Assembly (NCBI GenBank): GCA_009908585.1
Contig: JAAAOZ010000460.1
Coordinates: 1-5,883 of the forward strand
Length of the DNA: 5,883 nt
Direction: 5' to 3'
From: Chloroflexota bacterium
GTDB lineage: Bacteria > Chloroflexota > Anaerolineae > B4-G1 > SLSP01
In this document: positions 4,181 through 5,883 of the stretch, piece after piece
Position numbering within the stretch: position 1 is the first letter of the stretch
Layout: every line of letters begins with the position of its first letter
Position numbers and translations under genes: made by a program
Notes under the pieces: generated by a model
Databases searched by the model: none
Seen by the model: only the letters and a program-made list of their open reading frames with translations
Told to the model about the DNA's origin: nothing

Positions 4181-4555
4181 ATGGCAGATCTAGAGAAGTT
4201 AGTTGAAGAAATTAGTGAGCTTTCATTGATGGAAGCTTCGGAATTGGTAGGGATGCTCGAGGATAAGTTAGGTGTGAGCGCCGCCGCCCCTGTGGCGATG
4301 ATGGGCGCAGCGCCCGGCGCCGAGGCCGAGCCGGAAGAGGAACAAACCGAGTTCGACGTCGTCCTCAAAGAGATTGGCCCCAAGAAGATCAACGTCATCA
4401 AGGCCGTGCGCCAGATGACCACCTTGGGCCTCAAGGAAGCCAAGGACAAGGTCGAGAGCGCGCCGACTTCCATCCTGGAAGCCGTGGGCAAGGAAGCCGC
4501 CGAAGACGCGAAGGCGAAATTGGAAGACGCCGGCGCCGTGGTCGAATTGGCATAA
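4181..4555 (+). CDS. rplL: 50S ribosomal protein L7/L12
   Basis: Stalk protein present as several dimers on L10; its C-terminal domain recruits and activates EF-Tu, EF-G, IF2 and release factors. The protein has 124 residues, a normal length. N-terminal dimerisation and L10-binding domain 1-32 (LVEEISELSLMEASELVGML), Ala/Gly/Glu-rich flexible hinge 33-56, and globular domain 57-124. The latter has EFDVVLKEIGPKKINVIKAV, then VRQMTTLGLKEAKDKVE and a tail ending AVVELA. The acidic hinge (EAEPEEEQ) is typical. ATG at 4181 with AGGAGTG (4170-4176) upstream. The 71-bp gap after rplJ has only a weak TGGAT/ATCCA hairpin (4121-4133). Last gene of the operon. Confidence 0.98.
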   Translation: MADLEKLVEEISELSLMEASELVGMLEDKLGVSAAAPVAMMGAAPGAEAEPEEEQTEFDVVLKEIGPKKINVIKAVRQMTTLGLKEAKDKVESAPTSILEAVGKEAAEDAKAKLEDAGAVVELA

Positions 4556-4585
4556 CGTCGTTCCACTTGAGTCGCATCAAATACC

Positions 4586-4616
4586 AAGCGCCCCCTCTTG
4601 GAGGGGGCGCTTTTTT
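4586..4616 (+). terminator. Strong intrinsic terminator after rplL
   Basis: GCGCCCCCTC (4588-4597) pairs with GAGGGGGCGC (4601-4610) around a 3-nt loop, and AA (4586-4587) can pair with the first Ts. Six Ts follow (4611-4616). It ends the ribosomal operon 31 bp after the rplL stop. On the minus strand the same hairpin is followed only by a poor TTGGTATTT, so it may stop convergent transcripts from the toxin-antitoxin genes less efficiently. Confidence 0.95.
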
Positions 4617-4648
4617 GTGGACAACTTGAGCCTTAAGTTTTTCAGGGC

Positions 4649-4873
4649 TTATTTTAATGCGGGTATCCGAGCAATTCGCATCACTAATCGCAAAGCATCA
4701 TTTACCGCTTCCGTACTAGTGAAAGCCGCTGCTACATCAGGGTCCAACAACACTAAATTAATACCTTCTTGATATTGTGCAGCATACTTACCACGCGTAC
4801 CATCTCGAAGCAGTTGAGACAGATCATATTCTGGACGTAGTTCATCTTCAATTTCTATAGTTTCCTTCTTCAT
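4649..4873 (-). CDS. Putative antitoxin partner of the BrnT-like toxin (not BrnA-type by sequence)
   Basis: A 74-residue protein translated from an ATG at 4873 that lies inside the end of the toxin gene (26-bp overlap), with GGAGAAAAGAG upstream. Residues 1-30 are charged and hydrophilic (KKETIEIEDELRPEYDLSQL). From about 38 comes a beta-strand-like NLVLLD, then DPDVAAAF and a helical TEAVNDALRLVMRIA. This strand-helix-helix layout could be a ribbon-helix-helix DNA-binding fold, with the N-terminal part holding the toxin, the architecture known for BrnA, though the sequence is not a typical BrnA. I recall similar small proteins in cyanobacterial and Chloroflexota genomes beside toxin genes, but cannot verify this. 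Function is inferred mainly from position. It likely autorepresses the pair. Confidence 0.7.
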   Translation of the reverse strand: MKKETIEIEDELRPEYDLSQLLRDGTRGKYAAQYQEGINLVLLDPDVAAAFTSTEAVNDALRLVMRIARIPALK

Positions 4874-5144
4874 AATCTCTTTTCTCCGTCGGCGTCAATT
4901 CGCGTGCACTGATAATCCGAATCCGGCCACTGCGCTCTGTATGCGCTACTATGAGCAATCGATGACGTTTTGATAAGCCCACTGTGATATAGCGTTCTTC
5001 ATATTCTGAATGATCAGGATCCGATACTGTTATACTCAGAATATCGGCAAACACAGTTGCAGCTTCTTCAAAAGTCACTTGGTGTTTACGTTGATTACTA
5101 TGGGCCTTGTCAGGATTCCACTCGAATTGCAATCCCACTACCAT
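4848..5144 (-). CDS. brnT: BrnT-family (DUF497) ribonuclease toxin
   Basis: BrnT toxins are small RelE-fold RNases that block translation and are held inactive by a cognate antitoxin. The 98 residues show the family pattern: FEWNPDKAHSNQRKHQVTFE (7-26), AATVFAD (28-34), DPDHSEYEERYITVG (42-56), LLIVAHTE (63-70), and RIRIISAR (74-81) with ELTPTEKRDYEEG after it. Length is usual (about 90-100). The ATG at 5144 abuts its AAGGTGA (5151-5145) with almost no spacing. A GTG at 5138 (third codon) lies 7 nt from the same site and is equally likely the true start, giving MGLQFEW. Toxin-first order matches brnTA operons. It converges on rplL and has its own promoter. Confidence 0.9.
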   Translation of the reverse strand: MVVGLQFEWNPDKAHSNQRKHQVTFEEAATVFADILSITVSDPDHSEYEERYITVGLSKRHRLLIVAHTERSGRIRIISARELTPTEKRDYEEGNYRN

Positions 5145-5182
5145 TCACCTTACCCGTTTGCCTTTCGCCTTCCTCTAGAAAT

Positions 5183-5211
5183 ACTATACTCCATCCTCTC
5201 GAGAAATGCAA
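5183..5211 (-). promoter_or_regulatory. Candidate promoter of the toxin-antitoxin operon, with palindrome in the spacer
   Basis: Read on the minus strand, the -35 TTGCAT (5211-5206) is followed after exactly 17 bp by -10 TATAGT (5188-5183). The predicted start is near 5176, about 32 nt before the toxin ATG. The perfect palindrome TCTCGAGA (5197-5204) lies between the two boxes, a typical place for an operator bound by a self-repressing antitoxin. Confidence 0.65.
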
Positions 5212-5265
5212 GTTGTAATGAGCTGCAAATCGAATTCTAACGGATGCCACAAACAAATTCTCACT

Positions 5266-5883
5266 TCACTCCGGCGGTGCGGATGCTTCTCCCTCTAAAT
5301 AGACGTCGGAAAGCGCCCACACATCCTCGAAGTTGACTAAATAGCGCCGGATCGTCTGATCCCACGAACTGCTCGCCAGATAGGTCCCATCGGGGCTGAA
5401 CGCCACATCCCACACCAAATCGCTGTGGCCGGGATAGAGGCCGATCAATTCTGGCGCCGGGCGCGCGCCCCTGGATAGATTGGAGAGATCCCAGAGGCGC
5501 ACCATCGCATCGCGAGCGCCGGTGGCCAGATAGCGCCCCGTCGGATCGAAGGCGACGCTGTAGACAAAGCTGCCGTGCTCCAACGTGTGCACCGTCGTCA
5601 GCGTTTCTGTGTCCCAGAGGCGAGCCGTGTTGTCCCACGAAGCGGAGGCCAAGTACCGTCCATCTGGACTGAAGGCCACGCGAAAGAGCGCCTCGGTGTG
5701 ACCGCTCAAAGTCACGACGTTGGTCAATTCTAAGGCGCCCTCCTCGGTGGGTTCCAGCTCCCAAAGACGAACGTTGTGATCGGTGTGGCCCGTGGCGATG
5801 AAACGCCCGTCGGGACTGTAATCCAAGGTATACACGCGGCCCGGATAGTCGGGCAAGGAGAGCACCTCTTCCTTTCGCCAACT
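5266..5883 (-). CDS. WD40-repeat protein, C-terminal part (5' end beyond the window)
   Basis: The reading frame stays open to the right edge (SWRKEE precedes an internal GTG at 5865), so only the last 205 residues are seen and the true start lies outside. Four repeats carry the pattern SPDG-(x)-A(T/S)(G/A/S)-(x)-LWD: SPDGRFIATG...VRLWELE, SPDGRYLASASWDNTARLWD, DPTGRYLATG...VRLWDLS and SPDGTYLASSSWDQ...IRRYLV. The last has lost the final WD. GH dipeptides before the repeats (SGHT, PGHS) complete the blades of a beta-propeller. WD40 propellers are protein-interaction scaffolds; in bacteria they often follow kinase, NACHT/TPR or caspase-like domains, none visible here. The tail EDVWALSDVYLEGEASAPPE is short and acidic. 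I see no strong terminator in the 121 bp before the toxin gene. Confidence 0.85.
   Translation of the reverse strand, partial: SWRKEEVLSLPDYPGRVYTLDYSPDGRFIATGHTDHNVRLWELEPTEEGALELTNVVTLSGHTEALFRVAFSPDGRYLASASWDNTARLWDTETLTTVHTLEHGSFVYSVAFDPTGRYLATGARDAMVRLWDLSNLSRGARPAPELIGLYPGHSDLVWDVAFSPDGTYLASSSWDQTIRRYLVNFEDVWALSDVYLEGEASAPPE

Noticed and set aside
3806..4587. Minus-strand frames opposite rplJ and rplL, including one of 149 codons
   Set aside because: Ala/Ser-rich mirror translations of the rplJ and rplL codons; the 149-codon one also starts inside the operon terminator.
5010..5240. Plus-strand 76-codon frame opposite the toxin gene and its promoter
   Set aside because: No ribosome site, no family features, and it overlaps a clear BrnT gene and its promoter.
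5261..5881. Second minus-strand frame of 206 codons overlapping the WD40 gene
   Set aside because: Arg/Gly/Ser-rich shadow of the repetitive WD40 coding sequence; the WD40 frame has four clear repeats.
1..5883. CRISPR array, insertion sequence, integrase or phage genes
   Set aside because: No regularly spaced direct repeats and no transposase or integrase motifs were found on either strand.

Overview
This is the ribosomal 'stalk operon' neighbourhood of a bacterium: tRNA genes, then secE-nusG-rplK-rplA-rplJ-rplL on the + strand, followed by a convergent accessory segment on the - strand with a BrnT-type toxin-antitoxin pair and the end of a WD40-repeat protein. A Chloroflexota lineage (Anaerolineae/Caldilineae-like) is my best guess. 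It rests on the long acidic extension of NusG, the GC-rich coding style, the WD40 protein and the L10 leader type. This is inference, not a database result.

Bases 1-304 hold no credible gene. Bases 1-143 contain a highly structured element: two diverged copies of a near-palindrome flank a 15-bp stem that encloses two hairpins. Next come two good sigma70-type promoters (207-234 and 268-295). The second would start RNA only about 3 nt before the first tRNA. Four tRNAs follow: Thr(TGT), Tyr(GTA), Thr(GGT) and Trp(CCA). The order resembles the classical tRNA-Thr/Tyr/Gly/Thr-tuf-(rpmG)-tRNA-Trp-secE block, but tRNA-Gly, tuf and rpmG are missing.

Bases 755-2419 carry secE (TTG start, extra C-terminal membrane segment), nusG (about 113-residue acidic N-terminal extension) and rplK. 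The 68-bp rplK-rplA spacer contains a compact hairpin that imitates the 23S rRNA site of protein L1, a likely autoregulatory site. The 326-bp rplA-rplJ spacer contains an L10-leader-type RNA followed by a textbook intrinsic terminator, so rplJ-rplL is probably controlled by attenuation separately from rplK-rplA. rplJ (TTG start, near-perfect Shine-Dalgarno) and rplL follow, and a strong terminator at 4586-4616 closes the operon. rpoB does not follow, unlike in many bacteria.

Bases 4649-5144 (- strand) hold the toxin-antitoxin pair. The BrnT-like RNase gene comes first and overlaps by 26 bp a 74-codon partner whose sequence is not the usual BrnA type. Its own promoter (TTGCAT-17-TATAGT) carries an 8-bp palindrome in the spacer, a candidate operator. 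Upstream on the same strand, a WD40-repeat gene runs off the right edge with only its last four repeats visible.

Together, the + strand genes supply translation (tRNAs, L11, L1, L10, L12), transcription elongation (NusG) and the SecYEG translocase. The - strand genes look like accessory cargo placed after the operon terminator. I see no clearly new biological system. The best candidates for a second look are the structured element at the left edge, the NusG extension and the BrnT/non-BrnA pairing.
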